A stretch of 37,907 bases of DNA. Source: Selenomonadales bacterium UBA7018 (GTDB taxonomy: Bacteria > Bacillota > Negativicutes > Selenomonadales > Selenomonadaceae). The position numbers and the translations under genes are program-made. The DNA lies in the NCBI GenBank assembly GCA_002448305.1, contig DJWY01000003.1:33017-70923 (forward strand), written 5' to 3'. The notes beneath the pieces are model-generated. The model saw nothing but the letters and a program-made list of their open reading frames with translations, searched no databases and was not told where the DNA came from. This document shows, in pieces, positions 1-8,066 of the stretch (position 1 is its first letter; each line of letters opens with the position of its first letter).

Positions 1-206
1 CCCAAAAGTTTAGCCTCGTCCGCTTCCTGCTGAGCTTTACGCGCTTTATTTTCCGCCTTAACTTTCGCCGTGTTCAAATTTGCAACGTTCGCTTCGACCG
101 CCAATTTTCGCGGTAAAAGATAATTGCGCCCGTATCCGTCAGAAACTTCGACAACTTCGCCCTTTGCTCCAACTTTTTTAACATCTTCCTGCAGGATAAC
201 TTTCAT
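1..206 (-). CDS. rplI: 50S ribosomal protein L9 (5' part, cut by window edge)
   Basis: This is the N-terminal 68 residues of ribosomal protein L9, which binds 23S rRNA near the L1 stalk. The reverse strand opens with MKVILQEDVKKVGAKGEVV and continues with DGYGRNYLLPRKLA, the hallmark N-domain of L9. A Lys/Ala/Glu-rich stretch that begins the long connecting helix follows. The ATG at 206-204 has GGAGG at 220-216, a 9-base spacing. The C-terminal domain lies outside the window. The gene diverges from the diguanylate cyclase pair. Identification is secure; only the end is missing. Confidence 0.95.
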   Translation of the reverse strand, partial: MKVILQEDVKKVGAKGEVVEVSDGYGRNYLLPRKLAVEANVANLNTAKVKAENKARKAQQEADEAKLL

Positions 207-239
207 TTTTAAAGACCTCCAATATTTTTTACTCATGCA

Positions 240-268
240 AGTCTATCAAAAATCGGGCGGCTTGTAAA
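240..268 (-). promoter_or_regulatory. Probable promoter for rplI
   Basis: On the minus strand TTTACA (268-263) lies 17 bases from TAGACT (245-240), which is preceded by TG in the extended -10 position. Transcription would begin near 233 and leave a leader of about 27 bases holding the GGAGG site. The -10 matches consensus at four of six positions, so this is moderate evidence. Confidence 0.45.
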
Positions 269-324
269 TGACGCGCCGATTTTCCAAAATATCGTTTCAT
301 GTCGGCGATTTTTTTTCGCGTGTG

Positions 325-333
325 TGATATAAT
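325..333 (+). promoter_or_regulatory. Extended -10 promoter for the first diguanylate cyclase
   Basis: TGATATAAT is a perfect extended -10 element (TG at 325-326, TATAAT at 328-333). No good -35 is visible, as expected for extended -10 promoters. The same nonamer with similar flanks occurs before waaA-lpxK (4274-4282) and before the hybrid kinase (26081-26089). Confidence 0.6.
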
Positions 334-363
334 CTGCAAAAATTTAATAAGGAAGCGCGTAAA

Positions 364-2313
364 GTGTCAATCGGGAAATTTATCTTCATTTGCATAGCGA
401 GCTTAACTTTGAACCTAATCGGCTCAGCAATCGGGAAATTTTTCGCCTTGCCCATCTACCTTGATACGAGTGGAACAATTTTTATCGCCGCGCTTGGAGG
501 ATACGTACCGGGCATTGCGGTTGGTTTCTTCACGAATTTATTAAAAGCAATTTTCGAGTCTACGGAAATGTATTATTGCACCATAAGCATTTTAATCGCG
601 ATTGTCACGGCATTTTTAGTACCGAAAAAAATTTTTAATATTCCCTGCAAAATTTTAATTCTAATAACCCTTTTGACGTTTTTAACGGGGATATTCGACC
701 TTTTGATAGAAAATTTTTTGAAATCGGCGGATTTTCTTAAGGTCATGAGCGAATTTGAATTAAATTTCGAGACAAATTTCAAGTATGAGTTACTTGACAA
801 ATCATTATCAGTTTTTCTGGCGTACTTCCTCTTTAGAATGACACCGTTACGAACGAAAAGAGAATTTTTACTTTTCGGGCGCAGTCAAGCTCCGCTATCC
901 GACGAAATGAAACGCGCTATGAACGAGAAAAATTATTTATCGTCATCGCTACGCACCAAAGTTCTTTTGATTTTAATGTTGAGTTCACTTTTAATATCGT
1001 TTTCGATTGCACTGATAAGTTACCTGCTTTTCAAGGACACCGCGACTACGGACAGGATTAAAGGTGTTGACGGAATGGTTACGGTAGTTTTGAGCATGAT
1101 TGACCCCGCAAAAGTCGACAATTACATAAAATACGGGCGCAATGCTGAAGGTTACAAGGAGATTGAGGAAAAACTTTACGCGATAAAGAATAGCTCGACC
1201 GACGTGAAATATCTTTACGTCTACAGAATTACAGAGGAAGGTTGCCGCGTCGTTTTCGATTTAAATACGGCATATCTTGAGGCTGATAAAGCTGGTGAGA
1301 TTGCGGAATTCGACCCAAGCCTTTTGCCCTACCGCGACGATTTGATTGCCGGTAAACCAATTCAGCCGATTATTTCTGATGATAAATACGGCTATCTTTT
1401 GACGCTTTACAAGCCCCTTTACGACGTCAACGGCAAGTGCCAATGCTACGCGGCGATTGATTTTTCTATGGACACTCTACGCGAATACATGAGAATTTTT
1501 ATTATTAAGTTGCTGGCGTTGTTCGCGGGTTGTTTTATATTCATCTTCGCAGTTGGCTTGGCGTTCGTCGAAAACAGTATAATTTTGCCGGTGAACACTA
1601 TGGCTTATTGCGCCCGAAATTTTTCCTACGATAGCGATGTATCTCGCAAGGAAAATATTAAGCGCATAAGAAGTTTGCGAATCAAAACGGGCGACGAGAT
1701 TGAAAATTTATATATCGCGTTGATTCGGACGACGGAAAATCTTTTAAACTATTTAAAATATCTGCAACGCGCAAAAGGACAAGTCGCCGATATGCAGGTA
1801 AAATATCTTGCTATGGACGAAATTGCGCATAAAGATTCAATGACGGGCGTTAAGAATAAGACTGCTTACAATGAAGCGATAGCCTTACTCAACCAGAAAA
1901 TTTTGTTGAAGGACGCGAATTTTTGCATAGTTATGGTCGACGTGAATTATCTTAAGCGCGTCAACGACAACTACGGGCACGAGCGCGGCAACGAATATCT
2001 GATTAACGCTTGCAAATTAACTTGCGGCGTATTCGGCAAGGAAAATGTCTATCGGATTGGCGGCGATGAATTCGTCGTGATAATCGAGGGCGAAAAGGTT
2101 TCCTTGTGCAAATATTTCGTTGCGCAATTCAAATCAGAAATGGAGCATAAAACGACTAATCTGACGCTTAATCCTTGGGAAAAAGTTTCGGCGGCAGTCG
2201 GTATGGCGACTTATGAACCATCTAGTGATAAAAATTCCGATGAAGTTTTCAAGCGCGCCGATAAGGAAATGTACGAAAACAAATTAGCTATGAAAGCTAA
2301 TAGGACTGATTAG
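364..2313 (+). CDS. Membrane diguanylate cyclase (GGDEF), copy 1
   Basis: This 649-residue protein probably makes cyclic di-GMP from two GTP at the inner membrane. Residues 5-165 form about five or six hydrophobic helices. Their LDTSGTIFIAALGGY pattern recalls S-components of ECF transporters, so a small-ligand sensor is possible (inference). A further membrane segment lies at about 198-222, then an extracytoplasmic domain to about 375, another membrane helix (about 378-402), a HAMP-like linker, and a GGDEF domain from about 485. The signature GGDEF is at 566-570 and is intact. The residues before it (FGKENVYRI) contain no RxxD inhibitory site, so product inhibition at the usual site is unlikely. 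It starts with GTG; AAGGAAG at 349-355 gives an 8-base spacing. A close paralog follows after nine bases. Confidence 0.88.
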   Translation: MSIGKFIFICIASLTLNLIGSAIGKFFALPIYLDTSGTIFIAALGGYVPGIAVGFFTNLLKAIFESTEMYYCTISILIAIVTAFLVPKKIFNIPCKILILITLLTFLTGIFDLLIENFLKSADFLKVMSEFELNFETNFKYELLDKSLSVFLAYFLFRMTPLRTKREFLLFGRSQAPLSDEMKRAMNEKNYLSSSLRTKVLLILMLSSLLISFSIALISYLLFKDTATTDRIKGVDGMVTVVLSMIDPAKVDNYIKYGRNAEGYKEIEEKLYAIKNSSTDVKYLYVYRITEEGCRVVFDLNTAYLEADKAGEIAEFDPSLLPYRDDLIAGKPIQPIISDDKYGYLLTLYKPLYDVNGKCQCYAAIDFSMDTLREYMRIFIIKLLALFAGCFIFIFAVGLAFVENSIILPVNTMAYCARNFSYDSDVSRKENIKRIRSLRIKTGDEIENLYIALIRTTENLLNYLKYLQRAKGQVADMQVKYLAMDEIAHKDSMTGVKNKTAYNEAIALLNQKILLKDANFCIVMVDVNYLKRVNDNYGHERGNEYLINACKLTCGVFGKENVYRIGGDEFVVIIEGEKVSLCKYFVAQFKSEMEHKTTNLTLNPWEKVSAAVGMATYEPSSDKNSDEVFKRADKEMYENKLAMKANRTD

Positions 2314-2322
2314 GAGATTTAT

Positions 2323-4227
2323 ATGTTAAGAAGTAAACCTTCACCGATTTTGATATGCGTTTTAGCAATCGCTTTGAACTTGCTGGGAGCATTTGTCGCG
2401 AAGAATTTAAATCTGCAACTGTTCTTAGATACGGGCGGGACAATTTTAATTGCAATGATGAGCGGCTACGTGCCAGGCGTGGTCGTCGGCTTTGTCACGC
2501 ATTTTTTTGCGTCCTTCGCTAACGAATCGGAAATGTATTATTGCTCGGTGAGCATTTTTATTGCGATTGTCACGACGTTTTTAGCGCGGCGTGGTTGGTT
2601 CCAAAGCTTTCTAAAAATGTTGCTGACAATTCCTATGATTGCATTGGTTTCGGCGATTCTAAGCGAATTCATTGGGAAATTTTTATTCTGCACAGGTGTC
2701 GTCGCGGCTCTCAACGAAATTCAAATGCACTTCACGATAAAATTTCTGCAAGAATTAATCGACAAAGGCTTAACAATAATCGTAGCATTTCTTCTTCTGA
2801 AATTCATACCGCAACCGGTAAAAAACATTTTCAGCAGAGTTGGGAAAAGACAAGCTCCGATTACTGCCGAAATGAGAAATGAAATTTATAAACGCAAATG
2901 CCCGAAGTCGTCGCTAAGAACGAAAATGCTTTTAATCTTGATGTTGAGTTCACTATTTATTTCGGGGTCGATAGCGTCAATCAGCTACAGGATTTTTGAG
3001 CAATCCGCTATGAATGTTCAAGCTGGAATTGCTAACGGTTTGGCGACGATTGCCGCGACCGAAATTAATCCAGCTAAGGTTGACGATTACATAAAGCTTG
3101 GGCGAAATGCCGAAGGTTATAACGAGATTGAAAGAAAACTTCTCGCCATAAAAAACAGCAACATGGAAATTAAAAATTTGCACGTCGAAAAAGTTTCTAG
3201 GGAGGGCGGACGAATCATTTTCAGCACGGACGAAAATTTTTCTTTCGGCGAGATTGCGCACGACAAAAGCTATTTCAGCGGAGATTTGCTTTTGGGCGAA
3301 GAAAGAATTTCCGATGACGGCGACGAACTTTTAATGACGCTTTATAAGCCCATTCGTGACAGAGCAGGCGCGATTCAATGTTATGTCGGGATTGAACTTT
3401 CAATGAATTTAGTTTTAGATTACGGCAGAACTTTGACTGCAAAAGTGCTTGCGCTATTTTCGGGCTGTTTTGTGTTCGTCTTCGTTATCGGGCTGCGTTT
3501 CGTGGAAAATAATATTGTCTTGCCTGTGAATACTATGGCTTATTGCGCGAGAAATTTTGCTTACGACTCAGAAGCAGCGCGGGAGAAAAATATTGAGCAG
3601 ATAAAAAGTTTGAACATAGAGACGGGCGACGAGATAGAAAATTTATATCACGCGCTGTTGAAGACAACCAGCGACGTTACAGACTACTTTGAAAAGTTGC
3701 GGCGAGCGAAAAAGCAAGTTGCCGAAATGGACGAATTAGCACATAAGGATTCGTTGACGGGCATAAAAAATAAAGCCGCCTATGACGAGACGACCATTTT
3801 ACTTAACGATAAAATTTTGGTTGGCGAAGCGGAATTTTGTATCGTAATGGTTGATGTAAATTATCTTAAGCGCGTTAATGACACTTACGGGCATGAGCGC
3901 GGCAACGAATATCTTATGAATGCCGTTAAGCTAATTTGTTCAATCTTCGGCGAGGAAAATGTTTATCGGATTGGCGGCGATGAATTTGTCGCGGTGGTTG
4001 AGGGCAAGGAAGTTTCTATGTGCAAATATCTTGTGGAAAAATTCAAAGCAGAAATGGTGCGGAAGAATTCCGACAAATCGCTTGAGGCGTGGGAAAAAGT
4101 TTCGGCGGCGGTGGGCATTGCATTTTACAAAGCGGGCGTCGATAAATCAGCTGACGAAGTTTTCAAGCGCGCTGATAAGGAAATGTACGAAAACAAATTA
4201 GCTATGAAGGCGGCACGCACCGATTAA
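2323..4227 (+). CDS. Membrane diguanylate cyclase (GGDEF), copy 2
   Basis: This 634-residue paralog of the preceding gene has the same order of parts: multi-helix N-terminal membrane region with LDTGGTILIAMMSGY, a single helix, an extracytoplasmic sensor region, a helix, a HAMP-like segment and GGDEF (residues 551-555). No RxxD site precedes the motif. The C-terminal catalytic halves are nearly identical, while the extracytoplasmic region (about residues 215-365) has diverged. That pattern fits a tandem duplication followed by change in what is sensed. Its ribosome site AGGAG (2312-2316) overlaps the stop codon of copy 1, so the pair is an operon with likely coupled translation. A terminator follows at 4237-4266. 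Confidence 0.88.
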   Translation: MLRSKPSPILICVLAIALNLLGAFVAKNLNLQLFLDTGGTILIAMMSGYVPGVVVGFVTHFFASFANESEMYYCSVSIFIAIVTTFLARRGWFQSFLKMLLTIPMIALVSAILSEFIGKFLFCTGVVAALNEIQMHFTIKFLQELIDKGLTIIVAFLLLKFIPQPVKNIFSRVGKRQAPITAEMRNEIYKRKCPKSSLRTKMLLILMLSSLFISGSIASISYRIFEQSAMNVQAGIANGLATIAATEINPAKVDDYIKLGRNAEGYNEIERKLLAIKNSNMEIKNLHVEKVSREGGRIIFSTDENFSFGEIAHDKSYFSGDLLLGEERISDDGDELLMTLYKPIRDRAGAIQCYVGIELSMNLVLDYGRTLTAKVLALFSGCFVFVFVIGLRFVENNIVLPVNTMAYCARNFAYDSEAAREKNIEQIKSLNIETGDEIENLYHALLKTTSDVTDYFEKLRRAKKQVAEMDELAHKDSLTGIKNKAAYDETTILLNDKILVGEAEFCIVMVDVNYLKRVNDTYGHERGNEYLMNAVKLICSIFGEENVYRIGGDEFVAVVEGKEVSMCKYLVEKFKAEMVRKNSDKSLEAWEKVSAAVGIAFYKAGVDKSADEVFKRADKEMYENKLAMKAARTD

Positions 4228-4236
4228 AAATTTTCG

Positions 4237-4266
4237 TCTGTCGTTAAATGCGGCAGATTTTTTTTT
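4237..4266 (+). terminator. Rho-independent terminator after the diguanylate cyclase pair
   Basis: A 7-bp stem (4237-4243 with 4251-4257, one G-T wobble) and a 7-base loop are followed by nine T (4258-4266). The next promoter starts eight bases later. Confidence 0.8.
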
Positions 4267-4273
4267 GTGCGTG

Positions 4274-4282
4274 TGATATAAT
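4274..4282 (+). promoter_or_regulatory. Extended -10 promoter for waaA-lpxK
   Basis: TGATATAAT (TATAAT at 4277-4282) is identical to the element at 325-333. The AAGGAG site (4301-4306) lies only 18 bases downstream, giving a very short leader. Confidence 0.65.
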
Positions 4283-4311
4283 CAGCAAAATTTTTATCTT
4301 AAGGAGCAATA

Positions 4312-6804
4312 ATGCAGTTACTTTACAACCTTGCGGCGATACTCGTCGTGATTCTAATTATTCCGGTTTTCATGATTCGTTCGATACGCGAGCGCGGCTT
4401 CGTCGAAAGAATCAAGCAAAGTTTCGGCTTCTTCCCAAAAGGCGCACTCGACCCCGTAGCGAAAAAAAATTGTATATGGGTGCATGCGGCGTCGGTCGGC
4501 GAAATCGTAGCGACAAGTCCGCTGATTAAAGAATTTCGGCGCGAATTTCCAAAGTCGCCAATTTTAGTTTCAGTCGTGACAACTTCGGGCTATGAAATGG
4601 CAAATCGCATAATCAAGGACGCCGACAGCATAATTTATTTCCCGCTGGATTTGCCGTTCGTTTCAGAGTTAGTGTTTAAAAAAATTTTCCCGCGAGTTTT
4701 CTTGAACGTCGAGACCGAACTTTGGCCAAATTTCCTAAAGGCAGCGCGAGAAAATCAAGTTCCTGTCATGATGGTCAACGGGCGCATTTCCGAAAAAAGC
4801 GTTAAGCGTTATAAGTACATGTTCTCAATTCTGCGCGATATGATTGGAACGGTGAAACTTTTCGCTATGGCGTCTGGTGTTGACGCGGGTTACGTTAAGC
4901 AACTTGGCGCACCGCCCGAACTTGTCACCGTCACGGGCAATACTAAATTTGACCAGACTTATACCGACGTAACAGACGAGCAACGCAGGAAAATTTTATC
5001 TGATATGGGCTTGACTGATGCTAAGGAAATTTTTCTGGCGGGCAGTACTCATCGCGGCGAAGAAAATTTTGTTCTAAAGGCGTTCAAGGCGATTCGCGAA
5101 AATCACCCAAAAGCGCGGCTCGTAATTGCTCCGCGTGAACTTTTGCGCACTCGTGAAGTCGTCGCGCTGTGCAGGGCGGCTGGTTTTACCGTCGGAACGC
5201 GCACGGAACTCCAAAAGCGTCCGCCCGCCAACGAAGATATTATTATCCTTGACACAATCGGCGAACTTGGACAGGTTTACAGCGTCGGCAATGTGATTTA
5301 CGTCGGCGGCAGTCTGGTTTCGCACGGCGGGCATAATATCCTTGAGCCGGCGGCGCACGGCAAAGCTATTATTGTCGGTCACCACATGGAAAATTTTAAG
5401 GACTTGCACGCGCTGTTCAAAAATCGCGACGCTTGCATAACCGTTAATGATGATAACGAACTTGCCGCGCAGGCGAAAAAACTTTTCGATGAACCCAAAG
5501 AACGCCAACGCCTTGAGGAAGAGACGATTAAAATTGTCCATGAAAATCGCGGTGCATCGAGAAAATCGGCAGTACTTTTGCGGGAAATGCTCACCGAATA
5601 CGAAGCTAAAGAAAGTGCGCGTCGACTTCGCACGACGGAGAAAATTGAAAATGTCCAAACGTATTTCCTGCGGCTGATTCACGATGAAGAAGTTCGCGGA
5701 GTGTTTACGCCGGTGATAATTTTCGTAATGTATATTGGCTCGTTAATTTATCGCGGGCTTGTCGATTTGCGCTTGCTCGGTTATGAACTGGGCTTTTCGG
5801 GCAAGGAGCGATTAAATTGCTTTGTGATAAGTCTTGGCAACATAACGGTTGGCGGCACGGGCAAAACTCCGACGGCGCAACGGCTTGCTAAAGAAATTCG
5901 CGATATGGGCTATCGCGTCGTGATTTTGAATCGCGGCTATCGGGCAAAATTTCGCGGCGAAGTCGGAATAGTTTCTGACGGCAAGACTTTGCAAATGGAC
6001 GCGGCGGAAGCGGGCGACGAAGCTTATATGTTGGCTAAGCACTTGCCGAATGTCCCTGTTTTAATCGGGGCGCGGCGGGCTGTTACGGGGCAATATGCGA
6101 TTGAAAATTTCGGCGCGGAAGTTGTGATTTTAGACGATGGCTTTCAGCATTGGCAAGTTATTCGCGACTTTGATATTTTGCTGATTGACGCAGTGTCGGT
6201 TTTCGGCAACGGCTATCTTTTGCCGCGAGGAATTTTGCGCGAGTCAATGTCGCACATAAGCCGCGCTGACGTTTGCTTAATGACTAAGGTTGACCAAGCC
6301 CGCGAAGGTTCCTGCGATTTAATTCGCGAGACTGTCGCTAGGTATAATTCTTCCGCGCAGATTGTCGAGAGCATTCACCAACCGCGCTGTCTTATTCCGC
6401 TTGCTGATTGGTCAGTTGATTTAGCGAGCGAAGGCGTTCCGGTTGAAACTATTTCGGGGCGAAAAGTTATGGCTGTTTCAGCTATTGGAAATCCTGCGTC
6501 GTTTGAACGAACGCTTAGGGATTTGGGCGCGGAAATTATTTCGAGCTTGCGCTATCCTGACCACCACGACTATACGATTATGGAAATGGAAGACATTTTG
6601 CGGCGGGCGGATTCATTTGCAGCGGAAATGATTGTCGTAACCGAAAAGGACGCCGTTAAAATCCCAAACGAAGTCGCAAAGGAAAATTGGAACATTCCTA
6701 TTTATGTTATCTGCGTCGAGGTGAAATTTCTTGAGGGTGCGACGGAATTTAAGCGCGAATTGCGCCGCCGCCTTTCCGAAAAAATTGGGACGAAAAATTC
6801 TTGA
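4312..6804 (+). CDS. waaA-lpxK: Fused Kdo transferase / lipid A 4'-kinase (WaaA-LpxK)
   Basis: One 830-residue chain appears to carry two steps of lipid A-Kdo assembly at the cytoplasmic face of the inner membrane. Residues 3-20 are a membrane anchor. Residues to about 425 are WaaA (KdtA): HAASVGE (58-64) holds the expected catalytic Glu64, followed by VETELWPN and a GT-B C-domain with the GGSLVSHGGHNILEP motif. From about 452 the chain becomes LpxK, with a membrane-associated entry helix, Walker A GNITVGGTGKT (509-519), LNRGYRAK, and DDGFQHW. LpxK phosphorylates the tetra-acyl disaccharide; WaaA then adds Kdo, so the domain order is the reverse of the pathway order. Start ATG is supported by AAGGAG five bases upstream. 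The fusion is a useful marker for Gram-negative Firmicutes. Confidence 0.93.
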   Translation: MQLLYNLAAILVVILIIPVFMIRSIRERGFVERIKQSFGFFPKGALDPVAKKNCIWVHAASVGEIVATSPLIKEFRREFPKSPILVSVVTTSGYEMANRIIKDADSIIYFPLDLPFVSELVFKKIFPRVFLNVETELWPNFLKAARENQVPVMMVNGRISEKSVKRYKYMFSILRDMIGTVKLFAMASGVDAGYVKQLGAPPELVTVTGNTKFDQTYTDVTDEQRRKILSDMGLTDAKEIFLAGSTHRGEENFVLKAFKAIRENHPKARLVIAPRELLRTREVVALCRAAGFTVGTRTELQKRPPANEDIIILDTIGELGQVYSVGNVIYVGGSLVSHGGHNILEPAAHGKAIIVGHHMENFKDLHALFKNRDACITVNDDNELAAQAKKLFDEPKERQRLEEETIKIVHENRGASRKSAVLLREMLTEYEAKESARRLRTTEKIENVQTYFLRLIHDEEVRGVFTPVIIFVMYIGSLIYRGLVDLRLLGYELGFSGKERLNCFVISLGNITVGGTGKTPTAQRLAKEIRDMGYRVVILNRGYRAKFRGEVGIVSDGKTLQMDAAEAGDEAYMLAKHLPNVPVLIGARRAVTGQYAIENFGAEVVILDDGFQHWQVIRDFDILLIDAVSVFGNGYLLPRGILRESMSHISRADVCLMTKVDQAREGSCDLIRETVARYNSSAQIVESIHQPRCLIPLADWSVDLASEGVPVETISGRKVMAVSAIGNPASFERTLRDLGAEIISSLRYPDHHDYTIMEMEDILRRADSFAAEMIVVTEKDAVKIPNEVAKENWNIPIYVICVEVKFLEGATEFKRELRRRLSEKIGTKNS

Positions 6805-6831
6805 CATGAAAATTACAGAAGGAGTGATTCT

Positions 6832-8055
6832 ATGATTCATATTTGCCTTTGCATGATTGACTTAACGGGGCATTATTCAAAATTTTTAGGTACGACTATG
6901 CTTTCAGTTTTTGAAAATACCAATTCGGAAGTCACAGTGCACATTCTCCATGACAGCACCTTGACGCAAGACAATCGCGACAAATTCATTTACTTGACGG
7001 GGCGTTATGGTCAAGCCGTGAAATTTTATAACGTCGAGGAACTCTGCGCGGATAGGATTGCAGAAATAAATTTCCTCTTTCCGAGAGCTAGCGAAACTCG
7101 ATATACTATAGCTATGTTTTATCGTTTTTTTATTCCGCAAGTTCTTTCAGCGGATATTGATAAATGTATTTATCTCGACGCGGATATTATCGCCAATCTT
7201 AATATAAACGAACTTTGGAAAGTTAATCTTGCTGACAAGCCGCTTGCCGCCGTCCCTGAAATTTTAATTGAAGTCAATCCTTCATTAGCTACCGCAGGAA
7301 AATATCTTGTCCAAAATAAATTAGTTGACTACGAGGATTACTTTAATTCGGGCGTATTGCTTATGAATTTAAAAGTTCTAAGAGACAAAGAAGAAGAAAT
7401 AAGAAACGGGCTAAATTTTATCAGCGATAAGACGCAATATACTTCGTTATTAGACCAAGATGTTTTGAATTATCTTTTCTCTAAAAATTACGTAAAGCTC
7501 CCCAAAGAATTCGATATTTTTATGTATCAGGTAGTAAAGGAAACGACTCAACCACGTGCCGCGATTTATCATTACATAATGAATAATCCGCAATTAAACA
7601 TGAACGACCCATTCAATCGGCTCTGGATGAAATATTTCATGAAAACTCCTTGGTTCGACGAAGACGCAATCGGGCGGCTTTACGAAGGTTTTGCAAAAAT
7701 GCACGGCGGGCTAAAAACGTCAATGATAAGTCTTTCGGCAATGATGAGCGGCAAAACTCGCGCTTTCTTTGTCACCCCGCAAGATGTTGAAATGATAAAA
7801 AAAGTTTTCTCCGTACAAAAAGGCGAAGATATAATTTTAGCCGAGAATCAAGACTCGATTAAAAAATTAATCAAAGCTATGAAACGCTCGCAGGGCAAAA
7901 AAGTTTTCTTTATAGCCTTATCTATTTTCCCGTTCAACGTATTACTCAATGAAGGTTTTGTTTTCGGCAAAGATTTTTTAAACGGCGCGGAATTTTTATC
8001 GGGTTTAAACGACTCAATGCCTTTTGATTCTTACGCGCTAATAAAAGACATGTAA
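6832..8055 (+). CDS. Glycosyltransferase family 8 protein, copy 1
   Basis: This 407-residue protein is a retaining GT-A glycosyltransferase of the LgtC/WaaI/WaaJ type, which moves glucose or galactose onto lipopolysaccharide core. Seen in the sequence: N-terminal HICLCMIDLTGHYSKFLGTTM, YLDADI with the metal-binding DxD at about residues 116-118, YFNSGVLLMNL, LDQDVLNYLF, and KTPWFDED near residue 280, matching the family's C-terminal PW region. About 120 residues beyond it (GKTRAFFVTPQDV onward) form an extra domain I do not recognise, shared with copy 2. Start ATG has AAGGAG eight bases upstream. It follows waaA-lpxK by 27 bases and probably shares its transcript, supporting a role in lipopolysaccharide. 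No homopolymer tract is present here. Confidence 0.85.
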   Translation: MIHICLCMIDLTGHYSKFLGTTMLSVFENTNSEVTVHILHDSTLTQDNRDKFIYLTGRYGQAVKFYNVEELCADRIAEINFLFPRASETRYTIAMFYRFFIPQVLSADIDKCIYLDADIIANLNINELWKVNLADKPLAAVPEILIEVNPSLATAGKYLVQNKLVDYEDYFNSGVLLMNLKVLRDKEEEIRNGLNFISDKTQYTSLLDQDVLNYLFSKNYVKLPKEFDIFMYQVVKETTQPRAAIYHYIMNNPQLNMNDPFNRLWMKYFMKTPWFDEDAIGRLYEGFAKMHGGLKTSMISLSAMMSGKTRAFFVTPQDVEMIKKVFSVQKGEDIILAENQDSIKKLIKAMKRSQGKKVFFIALSIFPFNVLLNEGFVFGKDFLNGAEFLSGLNDSMPFDSYALIKDM

Positions 8056-8066
8056 GGAGTGATTCT

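Noticed and set aside
274..318. Possible terminator (CGCCGA...TCGGCG then T-run) before the first diguanylate cyclase
   Set aside because: The loop would be 22 bases and no plus-strand gene lies upstream in the window to terminate, since rplI runs the other way.
4462..4469. A8 run in waaA as a further phase-variable tract
   Set aside because: Eight-base A runs are common in this A/T-rich coding style (Lys codons), and nothing suggests length change.
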